A program made the position numbers and the translations under genes. Shown here in pieces: positions 24,369 through 33,351 of a stretch of 64,000 nt of DNA. Each line of letters opens with the position of its first letter. The stretch's first letter is position 1. Origin of the DNA: Mycobacterium celatum (GTDB lineage Bacteria; Actinomycetota; Actinomycetes; Mycobacteriales; Mycobacteriaceae); NCBI RefSeq assembly GCF_002101595.1, contig NZ_LQOM01000037.1:124001-188000 (forward strand), read 5' to 3'. The notes beneath the pieces are model-generated. The model was not told the origin of the DNA, ran no database searches, and saw only the letters and a program-made list of their open reading frames with translations.

Positions 24369-25351
24369 CTCCAGCCACGCGCGCAGCGGCCGAGGCCCGA
24401 CAAGAGGCCTCAGACGCTGCGCGCGGGACCACCGACAGTGCCGACGCCAACGCAACAGTTGACGCCAACGGCCAGAAGCCTGCTGTGCCGGAAGAGCCTG
24501 CGCCGCTGACGGATTCGTCGATCAGCGGCCAGGTGCTGGTGATGCTGACCCGGCCGCTGCGGTACGGCCTCAACCAGGCCGACTCGTCGCTGAAGACCCT
24601 GGGCCGCTTTCTGGAGTTGGCCGCCCAGTCGGCTGTCTACCTGGCGGCGGATCTGATTCGGTTGCGCCATCCGTGGCGAGACACCGTCAACCAGGCCTGG
24701 TTCATCGTCAGCGTCACTGCGATACCGGCGTTGCTGGTGTCCATCCCGTTCGGGGTCATCGTGGCCGTACAGGTGGGCAGCGTGATCCAGCAGGTCGGCG
24801 CGACGTCGATCTCGGGTGCGGCCGGTGGCCTGGGCGTGATCCGTCAGGGGGCGCCGATTGTGGCCGCGCTGTTGCTCGGCGGGGCGGCAGGCTCGGCCGT
24901 GACCACCGACCTCGGCGCGCGCACCATCCGCGAAGAGGTGGATGCGTTGCGCGTCATGGGCATTGACCCGGTGCAGCGGCTGGTCACACCCCGGCTGGCG
25001 GCGATTGTGTTCGTGGCACCGTTGTTGTGCGTCTTCATCATCTTCATGGGGTTGGGCGCGGGTTACCTGATCAATGTTGGCTTCCAGTCGGGCACCCCCG
25101 GTAGCTATATCGCGTCGTTCGCCTCGTTCGCGAGCGTTGCCGATGTCGTTGTCGCATTGGTCAAGACGTGGCTTTTCGGCGTGGTGGTGATCCTCATCGC
25201 CTGTCAGCGCGGCCTGGAGACCAAGGGAGGCGCCCGCGGTGTCGCCGACGCCGTCAACGCGGCGGTGGTCATCGGTGTGGTCGCGGTGTTCGTGCTCAAT
25301 TTGGTGATCACCCAGTTGGTCACCATGTTCATGCCGACGAAGGTCGGCTGA
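24365..25351 (+). CDS. YrbE-type permease, first subunit of the Mce transporter
   Basis: 328 residues from a TTG with GGGGAG seven bases upstream. The C-terminal 260 residues are a MlaE/YrbE permease with several membrane helices (FIVSVTAIPALLVSIPFGVI and others) and the conserved cytoplasmic EEVDALRVMGIDP loop that meets the MceG ATPase. The first about 60 residues form an Ala/Thr/Pro-rich hydrophilic extension, longer than in most YrbEA proteins. The overlap with the lipase stop and the next ATG shows one transcript. Confidence 0.92.
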   Translation: MTPATRAAAEARQEASDAARGTTDSADANATVDANGQKPAVPEEPAPLTDSSISGQVLVMLTRPLRYGLNQADSSLKTLGRFLELAAQSAVYLAADLIRLRHPWRDTVNQAWFIVSVTAIPALLVSIPFGVIVAVQVGSVIQQVGATSISGAAGGLGVIRQGAPIVAALLLGGAAGSAVTTDLGARTIREEVDALRVMGIDPVQRLVTPRLAAIVFVAPLLCVFIIFMGLGAGYLINVGFQSGTPGSYIASFASFASVADVVVALVKTWLFGVVVILIACQRGLETKGGARGVADAVNAAVVIGVVAVFVLNLVITQLVTMFMPTKVG

Positions 25352-26223
25352 TGGCGACCCCTTCACGGCATCTCCCCCACGGCTTGGGTTGGGCAGCGCG
25401 TGGCCCGTGGTGGGTCGTCGGTACAGGTGCCGGAATAGCCGAAACCCTTGGCCACCAAGCCACTTTCCTGTTCCAGGTGCTTGGAGCGATTCCCCGGACG
25501 ATTAGCCGGTACCGGCGGCAGACAGGCGCCTTGTTGGTCGACATGGTCTGGGGCAACGGGTCACTGATCGTCGGGGGCGGCACCATCGGGGTTCTGGTGT
25601 TTCTCGGCGCCGCGGTCGGCGGATCGGTGGGCGTGGAAGGGTATGCGGCCCTGGACATGGTCGGGATGGGCCCGCTGACCGGGTTCGTCTCGGCGTATGC
25701 GAACACTCGCGAGATGGCGCCGATGATCGCCGCGATCGGCTTCGCCGCCCAGGCAGGCACCCGGATGACCGCCGAAATCGGCGCAATGCGGATCTCCGAG
25801 GAAATCGACGCGCTGGAAGCTCAAGGCATCCAGTCGATCCCGTTCGTGGTGACCACCCGCGTCATCGCCGGGATGATGACGATTGTTCCGCTGTACGTGC
25901 TGACACTGGTGCTGAGCTACGTGTCCTGCGCGGTGGTGGTCAACGTGATCCACGGCCAGTCGTCGGGCACCTACCACCACTACTTCGACTCGTTCATCCA
26001 ACCGTCCGACGTGGCGTTCTCACTGATCAAGGCGGTCATCTTCGTCACCGTGATCATCGCCATCCACGGCTATCAGGGCTACTACGCCGGCGGCGGCCCC
26101 GAGGGTGTCGGACGGGCCTCCGGACGGGCGATCCGCGCCAGCATCATCACCGTGGTGGTCGCCGACATGGTGCTGACATTGCTGTTCTGGGGCAACAACT
26201 CTGGCGTGCGGATATCGGGGTAG
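25351..26223 (+). CDS. YrbE-type permease, second subunit of the Mce transporter
   Basis: 290 residues, start overlapping the previous stop by one base. A MlaE/YrbE permease with helices around SLIVGGGTIGVLVFLGAAVG and MMTIVPLYVLTLVLSYVSC and the coupling loop EEIDALEAQGIQS. Together with the first YrbE it would form the inner-membrane channel of a lipid ABC importer. The ATPase (MceG) is normally encoded elsewhere in mycobacteria, and none is present here. It ends 3 bases before mceA. Confidence 0.93.
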   Translation: MATPSRHLPHGLGWAARGPWWVVGTGAGIAETLGHQATFLFQVLGAIPRTISRYRRQTGALLVDMVWGNGSLIVGGGTIGVLVFLGAAVGGSVGVEGYAALDMVGMGPLTGFVSAYANTREMAPMIAAIGFAAQAGTRMTAEIGAMRISEEIDALEAQGIQSIPFVVTTRVIAGMMTIVPLYVLTLVLSYVSCAVVVNVIHGQSSGTYHHYFDSFIQPSDVAFSLIKAVIFVTVIIAIHGYQGYYAGGGPEGVGRASGRAIRASIITVVVADMVLTLLFWGNNSGVRISG

Positions 26224-26226
26224 GGC

Positions 26227-27273
26227 ATGCCGAGGTATTCAGACCAGGCGGGGCGCGGCCCCAGTTCCTTGAAGTTGCGCATCCGCGGCGTACTCGTCGC
26301 CGCGGTGCTGGGCGTCCTCGCTCTGGTCCTGCAGCAACTGGCCACCGGCAAGTACGACGACACATTTCCGCTGACGGTGGTGGCCGACACCATTGGCGAG
26401 GGCCTGGCGCCCGGCGCCGAGGTGAAGTTCCACGGCCTGGCCATTGGATCGGTGAAGGCACTGCAGTCCGTCGGATACAACAAACAGAAGATGACGGTGC
26501 TGCTGGACCCGCGCCAAGCCAAAGCCCTGACCGCCGACACCAAAGCTAAGTTCTCGTCGTCGAACGTCTTCGGCAGCGCCGTGGTCGAACTCGTCAGCGA
26601 CGGCAAAGGCGGCCCGCTGCGCGCGAACCAGACGCTGGTGATGCCCGCCGGCACTGAGGCTGTCTCCATCACCGGGATGCTGCGCCAGACCCAGAAGCTC
26701 AGCGAGATCCTGGACGCTCCCCAGTTCAGTCACATTGTCAAAGTTCTGGGTCAACGCGCCGACCTGGTCGAGCCGGTGGTCAGGTCCGCGTTCGACCTCG
26801 CGAAGATCCTGGCCGACGCCCAGAGGGTGCCGTTCTCGCAGTCGCTGTCGATGGTGGCTTCGGTTGCCAACGGCGCCAACGACTTCATCCCGCTTTTCGG
26901 GCTGATGAACAACCTGCTCGACGGGTTGGCGTTTTTGGCCGAGCCCGCCGGAGTCGACCGCACGAATCGGGTCTTGACCGAGACCGGTGGGCTGATCATC
27001 GATGCCGGCCAGCTGATCGTGGACAACAACTACTGGCTCATCCCAGCGGTGGCCGCGACGCTGAACTTGGCAATCCCACTGACGTTTTTCGTCGGCAGCT
27101 GGTTTCCGGCGTATGACCGGCTCCCGGGTTTGTTCGACCGGATCAGCACCGCGTTTCCGGTGATCGACGGTCAGGTTCAGATGCGAACCGAGGTCATCAT
27201 GAACACGATGCCGGGATTGGCCGCTGCGCTGCCCTCCGAGCCGGCCTCGCTGCCCCCGGGGGGTGGCCAGTGA
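26227..27273 (+). CDS. MceA-family substrate-binding protein
   Basis: 348 residues. One N-terminal membrane segment (about 19-37, IRGVLVAAVLGVLALVLQQL) is followed by an MCE/MlaD beta-barrel domain at about 45-125 (VVADTIGEGLAPGAEVKFHG) and a long helical region. MceA to MceF assemble into a periplasmic tube carrying lipid to the YrbE channel. The gene is first of six mce genes in canonical A-F order, and its stop overlaps mceB. Confidence 0.92.
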   Translation: MPRYSDQAGRGPSSLKLRIRGVLVAAVLGVLALVLQQLATGKYDDTFPLTVVADTIGEGLAPGAEVKFHGLAIGSVKALQSVGYNKQKMTVLLDPRQAKALTADTKAKFSSSNVFGSAVVELVSDGKGGPLRANQTLVMPAGTEAVSITGMLRQTQKLSEILDAPQFSHIVKVLGQRADLVEPVVRSAFDLAKILADAQRVPFSQSLSMVASVANGANDFIPLFGLMNNLLDGLAFLAEPAGVDRTNRVLTETGGLIIDAGQLIVDNNYWLIPAVAATLNLAIPLTFFVGSWFPAYDRLPGLFDRISTAFPVIDGQVQMRTEVIMNTMPGLAAALPSEPASLPPGGGQ

Positions 27274-28340
27274 GGGGGGTCTCCAAAGCGGTGCTGTGGC
27301 TGACCGTCTTTACGGTGATCGCCGCGGTGTGCGCGACGATCGTGGTGACCGCGTTGCGCAGCCCTGTGCGCGGGATGGTGTCGCGCTACACAGCGGCCTT
27401 TTCCGACGTGTCAGGGTTGTTCACCGGCGACGACGTTCGCATCTCCGGTGTGCAAGTCGGCAAGGTCGAGGCGGTCCGGCTCGATGGGCGCATCGCCAAG
27501 GTCGACTTCACCGCGCTCGACGATCACCCGGTGTATCAGAACACCGTCGCCGCGGTGCGTTATCAGAACCTGCTGGGCCAGCGCTATGTGGAACTCGTTC
27601 AACCGGCCCGGCCTGGCGCGCGGTTGGCCGCGGGTGCGACGATCCCGCTCGAGCAGACCATCCCGTCGTTCGATGTGGCCAAGCTGTTCAACGGGTTTCG
27701 GCCGGTCTTTCAGACACTGGATCCCGCCCAGTTCAACCAGTTCGGGGAAAACCTGCTGCGGGTGATTCAGGGCGACGAAACCGGGATCGGGGCGGTTCTG
27801 CATGACCTCGACACCATCTCCGGGGTCGCGGTGAACCGCCAGGCGGCCGTGACCCTGTTGATCCGCAATCTGTCCGAGATTTCCCGCGACCTGGGCGGAA
27901 AGTCGGCGCAGCTGTTCCACTTCATCGACACGCTCAACGGCGTGCTGGGCAAGTTCAACTCGCGCGCCGAGGCCTTTCGGGCTTCGATCGACGTGGAGCT
28001 GCCGGCTTTTCGAAGCCTCGTGCACATCCTGCAATATGCCGAACGCATCTTCGACGGAACGACGACTCCGTTCTACGACTTTGCGACGCGGACCTCGCCG
28101 CAGCTCGCGTGGGCCATCGCGGGGCTGTCCGTGGTGCCGGCTCTGCTCCAAGGGCTGCGAGACTCGCTTGTCGAAGAGGATCCCGCGACCGGCCAACCGT
28201 ATTTGCCGCACACTCCCGATCATGCGGCGATCCAAGACCGCTACCCGGCAAGGGATTTGACCTGCTCTCACGGCGAAGTCGAGTTGCCGGGCGTCGGGCA
28301 GGTGTCGTTCGAGAATCAGAATCTGGTGGTGTGCAAATAA
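27270..28340 (+). CDS. MceB-family protein
   Basis: 356 residues from a GTG overlapping the mceA stop. The N-terminal membrane helix at 4-28 (KAVLWLTVFTVIAAVCATIV) precedes an MCE domain with FSDVSGLFTGDDVRISGVQV and LLGQRYVELV. The helical C-terminus has the MceB-like ending (HGEVELPGVGQVSFENQNLV) with two cysteines in the last 30 residues. One base overlaps mceC. Confidence 0.92.
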   Translation: MRGVSKAVLWLTVFTVIAAVCATIVVTALRSPVRGMVSRYTAAFSDVSGLFTGDDVRISGVQVGKVEAVRLDGRIAKVDFTALDDHPVYQNTVAAVRYQNLLGQRYVELVQPARPGARLAAGATIPLEQTIPSFDVAKLFNGFRPVFQTLDPAQFNQFGENLLRVIQGDETGIGAVLHDLDTISGVAVNRQAAVTLLIRNLSEISRDLGGKSAQLFHFIDTLNGVLGKFNSRAEAFRASIDVELPAFRSLVHILQYAERIFDGTTTPFYDFATRTSPQLAWAIAGLSVVPALLQGLRDSLVEEDPATGQPYLPHTPDHAAIQDRYPARDLTCSHGEVELPGVGQVSFENQNLVVCK

Positions 28341-29356
28341 TGGAGTTTCGCAAGCGGCGGCGCGGTGTGCTCGACGAGCGCACCGCGGCAGCCCGCAGTC
28401 GCCGGCGCGGCATCGTCGGCGTCGTCGTCATCGTCAGCGCACTGGCAGCCAGCGCCTTCGCCTACCTGAACCCGACCGGGCAGACCAGTTACAGCGCACA
28501 TCTCGCCACTGCGGCCGGGGTCCGCGCAGGCGACGAAGTGCGGATCGCCGGTGTCAAGGTCGGCAAAGTCACCAGTGTCCGGCTGGACGGGACTGTCGTC
28601 GAAATGAAATTCGACGTCAAGCGATCAGTGGCCGTCGGTTCCGAATCCACACTGGAGGTCAAGCTCCTGACTCCGCTGGGCGGGCACTACATGGCCCTCG
28701 ATCCTAAGGGCGCTTTGCCGTTGGGCCGCAAGGTGATTCCTCCGGAGCGCACCACAACGCCGTATGAGATCAACGACATACTGCAGGCGGCGACCCCGCT
28801 CGTCGAGCAGGTCAACGGCCAGGTCATCCACGACACCTTCACCGAGGTCGCCAACGCCGCCAACAAGTACCCCGACGCGCTGCGCGACGTCATCGAATCC
28901 GCCCATGTGCTGACCCGATCGCTCAGCCAGGTCACCGCCGACTTCTATCGCGGCCTGGATTTCACCAACAACTCTATGCGGGCGCTGATCACCAGACGCA
29001 AAGAGTTCCTGTCGGTGGTCGAACAACTCGCGCATCTCGGGCAGCTGTATACCTCGAAGGCCGTCGACATCGTCGAGTACTTCACCGTGCTCGACGAACT
29101 GGCCCGCATCGTCGACCGCGCGATCACGTTCTACGGCCGCGAGATTGCGCCGTGGGTCAACGCGATCGACGACATCTTGGATACCTTGTTCGCCGACCCC
29201 GCCCCCGAGCGCCTGGCCAAGGCGGCCGCGGGCTACGACCAGCTGATGCATGTCCTGGTGCCGATGCTGAGCGGCAACGGCGTCGCTATCGACCAGCAGG
29301 ACCGGCTCATGCCGGGACAGGACCTGTGTCTGCCCAGCATCATGAGGCACTGCTGA
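28340..29356 (+). CDS. MceC-family protein
   Basis: 338 residues, ATG at 28340 overlapping the mceB stop by one base; longer frames upstream lie in mceB. A highly basic N-terminus (RKRRRG, RSRRRG) precedes the membrane helix (GIVGVVVIVSALAASAFAYL). The MCE domain carries ATAAGVRAGDEVRIAGVKVG and LTPLGGHYMALDP. The C-terminus is short and ends with two Cys residues (DLCLPSIMRHC). Confidence 0.92.
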   Translation: MEFRKRRRGVLDERTAAARSRRRGIVGVVVIVSALAASAFAYLNPTGQTSYSAHLATAAGVRAGDEVRIAGVKVGKVTSVRLDGTVVEMKFDVKRSVAVGSESTLEVKLLTPLGGHYMALDPKGALPLGRKVIPPERTTTPYEINDILQAATPLVEQVNGQVIHDTFTEVANAANKYPDALRDVIESAHVLTRSLSQVTADFYRGLDFTNNSMRALITRRKEFLSVVEQLAHLGQLYTSKAVDIVEYFTVLDELARIVDRAITFYGREIAPWVNAIDDILDTLFADPAPERLAKAAAGYDQLMHVLVPMLSGNGVAIDQQDRLMPGQDLCLPSIMRHC

Positions 29357-29357
29357 T

Positions 29358-30530
29358 ATGACCGGAATCTCCGCGATCCGCCGCCGGCTGAGCTCCCGGG
29401 TAGCGATGGTCTTGGCCCTGGCCGTGGTGGCCGCGATCGCAGCGGCCGCTGTCGTCGGCGCAAAAATCGTGGTGCCCAAACTTGCCAAAACCAGGGCGAT
29501 GTGCGCCGAATTCACCGATGCGGTCGGGCTTTATCCGGGCAACAAGGTGGCGCTGCTGGGCATCGAGATCGGCAAGGTGACCGCGGTGACCAACATGGCC
29601 GATCACGTCCGGGTTGACTTCAGCGTGCCCACCGATCTCGACCTGCCAGCCGATGTCGGGGCCGTCACCTACTCGCAGTCGATCGTGACCGACCGCAACA
29701 TCGAACTCACCAAACCCTATGCGGGCGGGCCGAAGTTCACCGGCCCCCAGTGCATCAACCTGCGATCGACCAAAACCCCTATCGGTGTCGGCGAAACCTT
29801 CTCTGCGCTCGGCAAACTCGCCGATGCGATCTTGGGACCCGGACAAGGCCAGGACCCGTCTGCGGCGCCGGGTGTGCAAGCCCTTAACGACAGCCTCAAG
29901 GCGGCCAGCCGCTCGCTGGCCGGCACCGGTCCCGAACTGAACCAGACGCTACGGGATTTGGCCGCCATGGTGGGCGACCCCGCCAAGTCCGACACCGCGT
30001 TCCGCCAGCTGTTCGCCAACAGCGAGGCCCTCACGTCGCTCTTTTTGGAGCAGAAGAATTGGGACAGCTTCGCCACCCTGATCCAGACCTTGCCCGACAC
30101 CGCGAAACTGATCGAGGGGCTGTCGGACAACTTCGCCTCGGCTCTGGAACATGTCGTGCACCTCCTGCCGATCTTGGTGGACGCGCTGAATCGCTTCGCG
30201 CCGCGCGTCTATCTCAACCTCACCGACAAGATCATCCCCTGGGTGGGAGCGAACTTGGGCGCCTACTCGCAAAACATCGCGGGCGTCATCAACGGCGTGC
30301 AGCCCTACACCGATTGGCTGGGAAGCGTCTACCATCCGGCCTGGGCCAACCAGAATGTAACGTACACCCCTGGGCAGGTGGATGTTTCACCGCAGCAGGC
30401 CAACGACATCTGCGCGGTGCTGCGACAGCGAAACACCCCGGGTAGCGCGGCCGCCTGCGCACCCGGGACCGCCTCCAACCCGGCCAGCCTCGGTTTGGCC
30501 GACCTCATCCTGGGCGCCGGGCTGCCATGA
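29358..30530 (+). CDS. MceD-family protein
   Basis: 390 residues. The membrane helix at about 15-37 (AMVLALAVVAAIAAAAVVGA) is followed by an MCE domain (EFTDAVGLYPGNKVALLGIE), a helical region, and a Pro/Ser/Ala-rich tail with two cysteines (DICAV, SAAACAPG), as in MceD proteins. One base separates it from mceC, and it overlaps mceE by 4 bases. Confidence 0.92.
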   Translation: MTGISAIRRRLSSRVAMVLALAVVAAIAAAAVVGAKIVVPKLAKTRAMCAEFTDAVGLYPGNKVALLGIEIGKVTAVTNMADHVRVDFSVPTDLDLPADVGAVTYSQSIVTDRNIELTKPYAGGPKFTGPQCINLRSTKTPIGVGETFSALGKLADAILGPGQGQDPSAAPGVQALNDSLKAASRSLAGTGPELNQTLRDLAAMVGDPAKSDTAFRQLFANSEALTSLFLEQKNWDSFATLIQTLPDTAKLIEGLSDNFASALEHVVHLLPILVDALNRFAPRVYLNLTDKIIPWVGANLGAYSQNIAGVINGVQPYTDWLGSVYHPAWANQNVTYTPGQVDVSPQQANDICAVLRQRNTPGSAAACAPGTASNPASLGLADLILGAGLP

Positions 30531-31618
30531 GCAGGCGATGGCTACGCACCCTCGCCGCGCTGCTCGGCGCTCTTACCATCAGCATGGCCACGGCATGTTC
30601 GCTCGACCCCACCCGGCTGCCGGTGCCCGGATCCTATGTGCCAGGCCACAAGTACACGATCAAGATCGAATTCTCGAGCGTGTTGAATGTGCCCGCCAGA
30701 ACCAAAGTCGACTCCGGCGGAGTCCAGGTCGGCGTCCTTGACCGGGTGCAGCTCGCCGGCAACACGGCGGTGGCCTACGTCGACATCTCCGGTGATGTGC
30801 AGCTGCCGCAGAACACCCGCGCCGAGCTCCGCCAAGCTACCGTACTCGGCGACATCTACATCGCGCTGCTGCCGCCGGAGCGTCCGGCGCCGGCGTGGCT
30901 GCGCGACGGCGACACGATTCCGCTGCGCAACACCGTCCCGGTTTCCAATGTCGAAGATGTCTTGCGGTCCGTGTCGAACCTGTTGGGCGGCGGCACGATC
31001 AGCACGCTGCAACAGGCCGTGATCCACTTCAACAATGCGTTCCCCAAAGACCCCACCGAGGTGAACAAGATCAAGGACAAGCTGGGCGGCGTGCTCAACG
31101 ACCTGGCAGCCAACCAGGCCATCCTCGACCAACTCGTCACCGACGCAGAGAACGTCAGCAACAGCTTGGCGGCCAATACAGGCACCTTCGACCGGCTGGT
31201 CAACGAGGGACCGCCCAAGCTCGCCGGGCTGGAAAGCGTGACCCTGAACATTCTCGCGCTGATCGACGACGCCCAGGACCTCGGCCGCTCTGCGGATCGG
31301 TTGGTCACCCCCTACACGCCCGACATCATCGAGCTGCTCTCCTACCTCACCCCAATGACCGAGTCGTTCTTCAACATGGACATGACCGGGCCGGTGATGG
31401 GCGACAAGCTGGTCAGGCTGATCCGCGACAAGCTCAACCCGTACTTCGACAAGTTCAACCCGTGGACCCCGCACGCACCCGGGGAGGAGCCGAAATACAT
31501 TGTCTCCGAAGTACATCCACCCACAGCCAACACGGGCATGCCGGTGCCCGAAACCGGTTCGGGGGTCGGGGCCTTCCAAGCAATCGACGTACTGCGGTCG
31601 ATGGGACTGTTGCCATGA
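30527..31618 (+). CDS. MceE-family lipoprotein
   Basis: 363 residues. A type II signal peptide with lipobox ATAC gives acylated Cys24 (LGALTISMATAC), as usual for the MceE (LprK-type) subunit. The MCE domain follows at about 40-120 (FSSVLNVPARTKVDSGGVQV, then ATVLGDIYIALLPP), and then a long helical region. It would anchor the Mce tube at the outer face of the inner membrane. It overlaps mceF by 4 bases. Confidence 0.93.
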   Translation: MSRRWLRTLAALLGALTISMATACSLDPTRLPVPGSYVPGHKYTIKIEFSSVLNVPARTKVDSGGVQVGVLDRVQLAGNTAVAYVDISGDVQLPQNTRAELRQATVLGDIYIALLPPERPAPAWLRDGDTIPLRNTVPVSNVEDVLRSVSNLLGGGTISTLQQAVIHFNNAFPKDPTEVNKIKDKLGGVLNDLAANQAILDQLVTDAENVSNSLAANTGTFDRLVNEGPPKLAGLESVTLNILALIDDAQDLGRSADRLVTPYTPDIIELLSYLTPMTESFFNMDMTGPVMGDKLVRLIRDKLNPYFDKFNPWTPHAPGEEPKYIVSEVHPPTANTGMPVPETGSGVGAFQAIDVLRSMGLLP

Positions 31619-32598
31619 TCAAGGCCAACGCGCCCCTCACCATCGCCATCCTGGCGATCATGACGGTGCTCGGCGCCGGCTATATGTCGTTCGGCGTGCT
31701 TCATGCCGGGCCGACCAAACACTTCACCCACGTCACGCTCATGCTGCACGACTCGGGCGGGCTGCTGCCGACATCGCAGGTGACGATGCGCGGGATCAGA
31801 GTAGGCCGGGTGACCGGTATTCAAGCCACCCCCACCGGGCTGGCCGCTTCCCTAGACCTCGACGGCGCCTATCCAGTCCCCGCCGACGCCACGATCAGCG
31901 TGGAACCCCTCTCGGTCGCCGGCGAGCAGTACGTCGACTTCAAGCCGAAAGTCATTGCGCCGCCCTACCTCACCGACGGCTCGGTGATTCCCGCCGACCG
32001 GGTCGCCCCGACGGTCACAGTCAGTGAATTGCTCGCCCGGTTCAACGCGCTGCTCTCGGTCGTGAACCCGGCCGACGTGCACACCATCGTCACCAACGTC
32101 GCCCAGGCGTTGACCGGCGACGACGCCGCCCTAGATGTGCTGAGCACCACCGCCAGTTCGATCGCCAAATATGTGAGTGAAAACAAGCAATTGCTGGCAG
32201 CGCTCGTCGGCAACATCTCAAGGCTGACGTCCGGGTGGAGTGAAATAGGGCTCGGCGAGGCGTTGAGTTCAACCGGCAAGGTGCTGCCCGACGCCGTGCC
32301 GGCATTCACCCGGCTGATCCAATCGTTCGACCACTTCTCGCATGTCGGTGAAAACGTCTTCGGCCCCGGTGATACAGCGAATGTGCTCGTCGCGAAGCTC
32401 GCTCAATATTTCGACATGCTCGCCCCTTCCTTCAGTGTGATCTTCGAGTCACTGCAACGAGTTTCGGAACCTGTGCACGACTACAAATTCCACGCCGGGT
32501 ACTGGGTAGACCTTTGGGAGTCGACCTTCAACGACACCGGCAGTGTGCGCGTCCAAGTAAACGTGCCAGAACAGCAGCAGCGCAATGATGGAGGATGA
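31615..32598 (+). CDS. MceF-family protein
   Basis: 327 residues; the ATG at 31615 overlaps the mceE stop. Membrane helix at about 8-28 (LTIAILAIMTVLGAGYMSFG), then an MCE domain with MLHDSGGLLPTSQVTMRGIR and EPLSVAGEQYVDFKPK, and a helical C-terminus. At 327 residues it is shorter than many MceF proteins, which often have longer disordered tails. Its stop overlaps the start of the Mce-associated protein. Confidence 0.92.
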   Translation: MIKANAPLTIAILAIMTVLGAGYMSFGVLHAGPTKHFTHVTLMLHDSGGLLPTSQVTMRGIRVGRVTGIQATPTGLAASLDLDGAYPVPADATISVEPLSVAGEQYVDFKPKVIAPPYLTDGSVIPADRVAPTVTVSELLARFNALLSVVNPADVHTIVTNVAQALTGDDAALDVLSTTASSIAKYVSENKQLLAALVGNISRLTSGWSEIGLGEALSSTGKVLPDAVPAFTRLIQSFDHFSHVGENVFGPGDTANVLVAKLAQYFDMLAPSFSVIFESLQRVSEPVHDYKFHAGYWVDLWESTFNDTGSVRVQVNVPEQQQRNDGG

Positions 32599-33350
32599 GC
32601 ATGACCGAAGACACGATCAATACGGTGACCGACATGGTCACGGACGGCGAGGCTTCGGACGAGGCCCCCGCTAAGCCGGCGGCGAATGGCGACGACACCG
32701 ACAAGTCCGCCGACGACACTGCACGGACCGAAAAGCGATCGCGCGCTCTGTCCAAAGTGCGCTGGCGGCGGCCACGCACCCCGTGGCTCTGGGTGTCGGC
32801 CGTGTTGGCGGCGGCGATGATCGGCGGCGGGGTGTTCGGGTTCTTCAAGTACCAAGGCGTCGCCGACGATCTCGCCGCGATGCGTCGGGCCGAAGCCGAC
32901 CGCAACGCCGCGGCACAGGTCGCGAAGGACTACGCGAAGAAGTCTCTCACGTACACCTTCGACGACCCCGACGCCTTTTTCCGATCGGTGCAGGGCGGCG
33001 TATCCCAGCCGCTGAAGGACAAGTACACCAACGCCGCGGACCTGCTCAAGGGCGTCATGCTGCAGGCGCAGGTCACGTCGAGCGGTGAGGTGCTGGCTGC
33101 CGAATCCGTTGCCCAGCCCGGCGGCATGTACCAGGTGGTCGTGACGGCTGCGCAGACCACCCGCAACCTGCAGCACCCGGAGCCTAAGGTGTCGCTCATC
33201 GCACTGCAGATCACCGTCAACAAGGTCGGCGACACCTGGCAGGTCTCCGACATCGGCCCCAAGACCGGCAGCCACCCACCGAACACGGATCAGATTCCTC
33301 AGCCAGCGCCCGCGCCTGCGCCCGGCCAGCCCTCGCCGCCGGGGAGGTAA
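32595..33350 (+). CDS. Mce-associated membrane protein
   Basis: 251 residues. A long acidic, Thr/Asp-rich cytoplasmic part (1-50) and a basic stretch (RWRRPRTP) precede one membrane helix at about 65-85 (LWVSAVLAAAMIGGGVFGFF). The exported domain looks NTF2-like (KDYAKKSLTYTFDDPDAFFR), and a Pro-rich tail ends the protein. Such Mas proteins follow mceF in most mce operons; they are reported to stabilise the complex. Start overlaps mceF by 4 bases. Confidence 0.88.
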   Translation: MSMTEDTINTVTDMVTDGEASDEAPAKPAANGDDTDKSADDTARTEKRSRALSKVRWRRPRTPWLWVSAVLAAAMIGGGVFGFFKYQGVADDLAAMRRAEADRNAAAQVAKDYAKKSLTYTFDDPDAFFRSVQGGVSQPLKDKYTNAADLLKGVMLQAQVTSSGEVLAAESVAQPGGMYQVVVTAAQTTRNLQHPEPKVSLIALQITVNKVGDTWQVSDIGPKTGSHPPNTDQIPQPAPAPAPGQPSPPGR

Positions 33351-33351
33351 T

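Noticed and set aside
28109..28339. N-terminal extension of the mceC frame by 77 codons
   Set aside because: It overlaps mceB in another frame and precedes the basic-plus-helix start typical of MceC; the ATG at 28340 overlaps the mceB stop.
30895..31614. Long open extension in front of mceF
   Set aside because: Lies wholly inside mceE and reads as low-complexity Arg-rich sequence; the ATG at 31615 fits the operon pattern.
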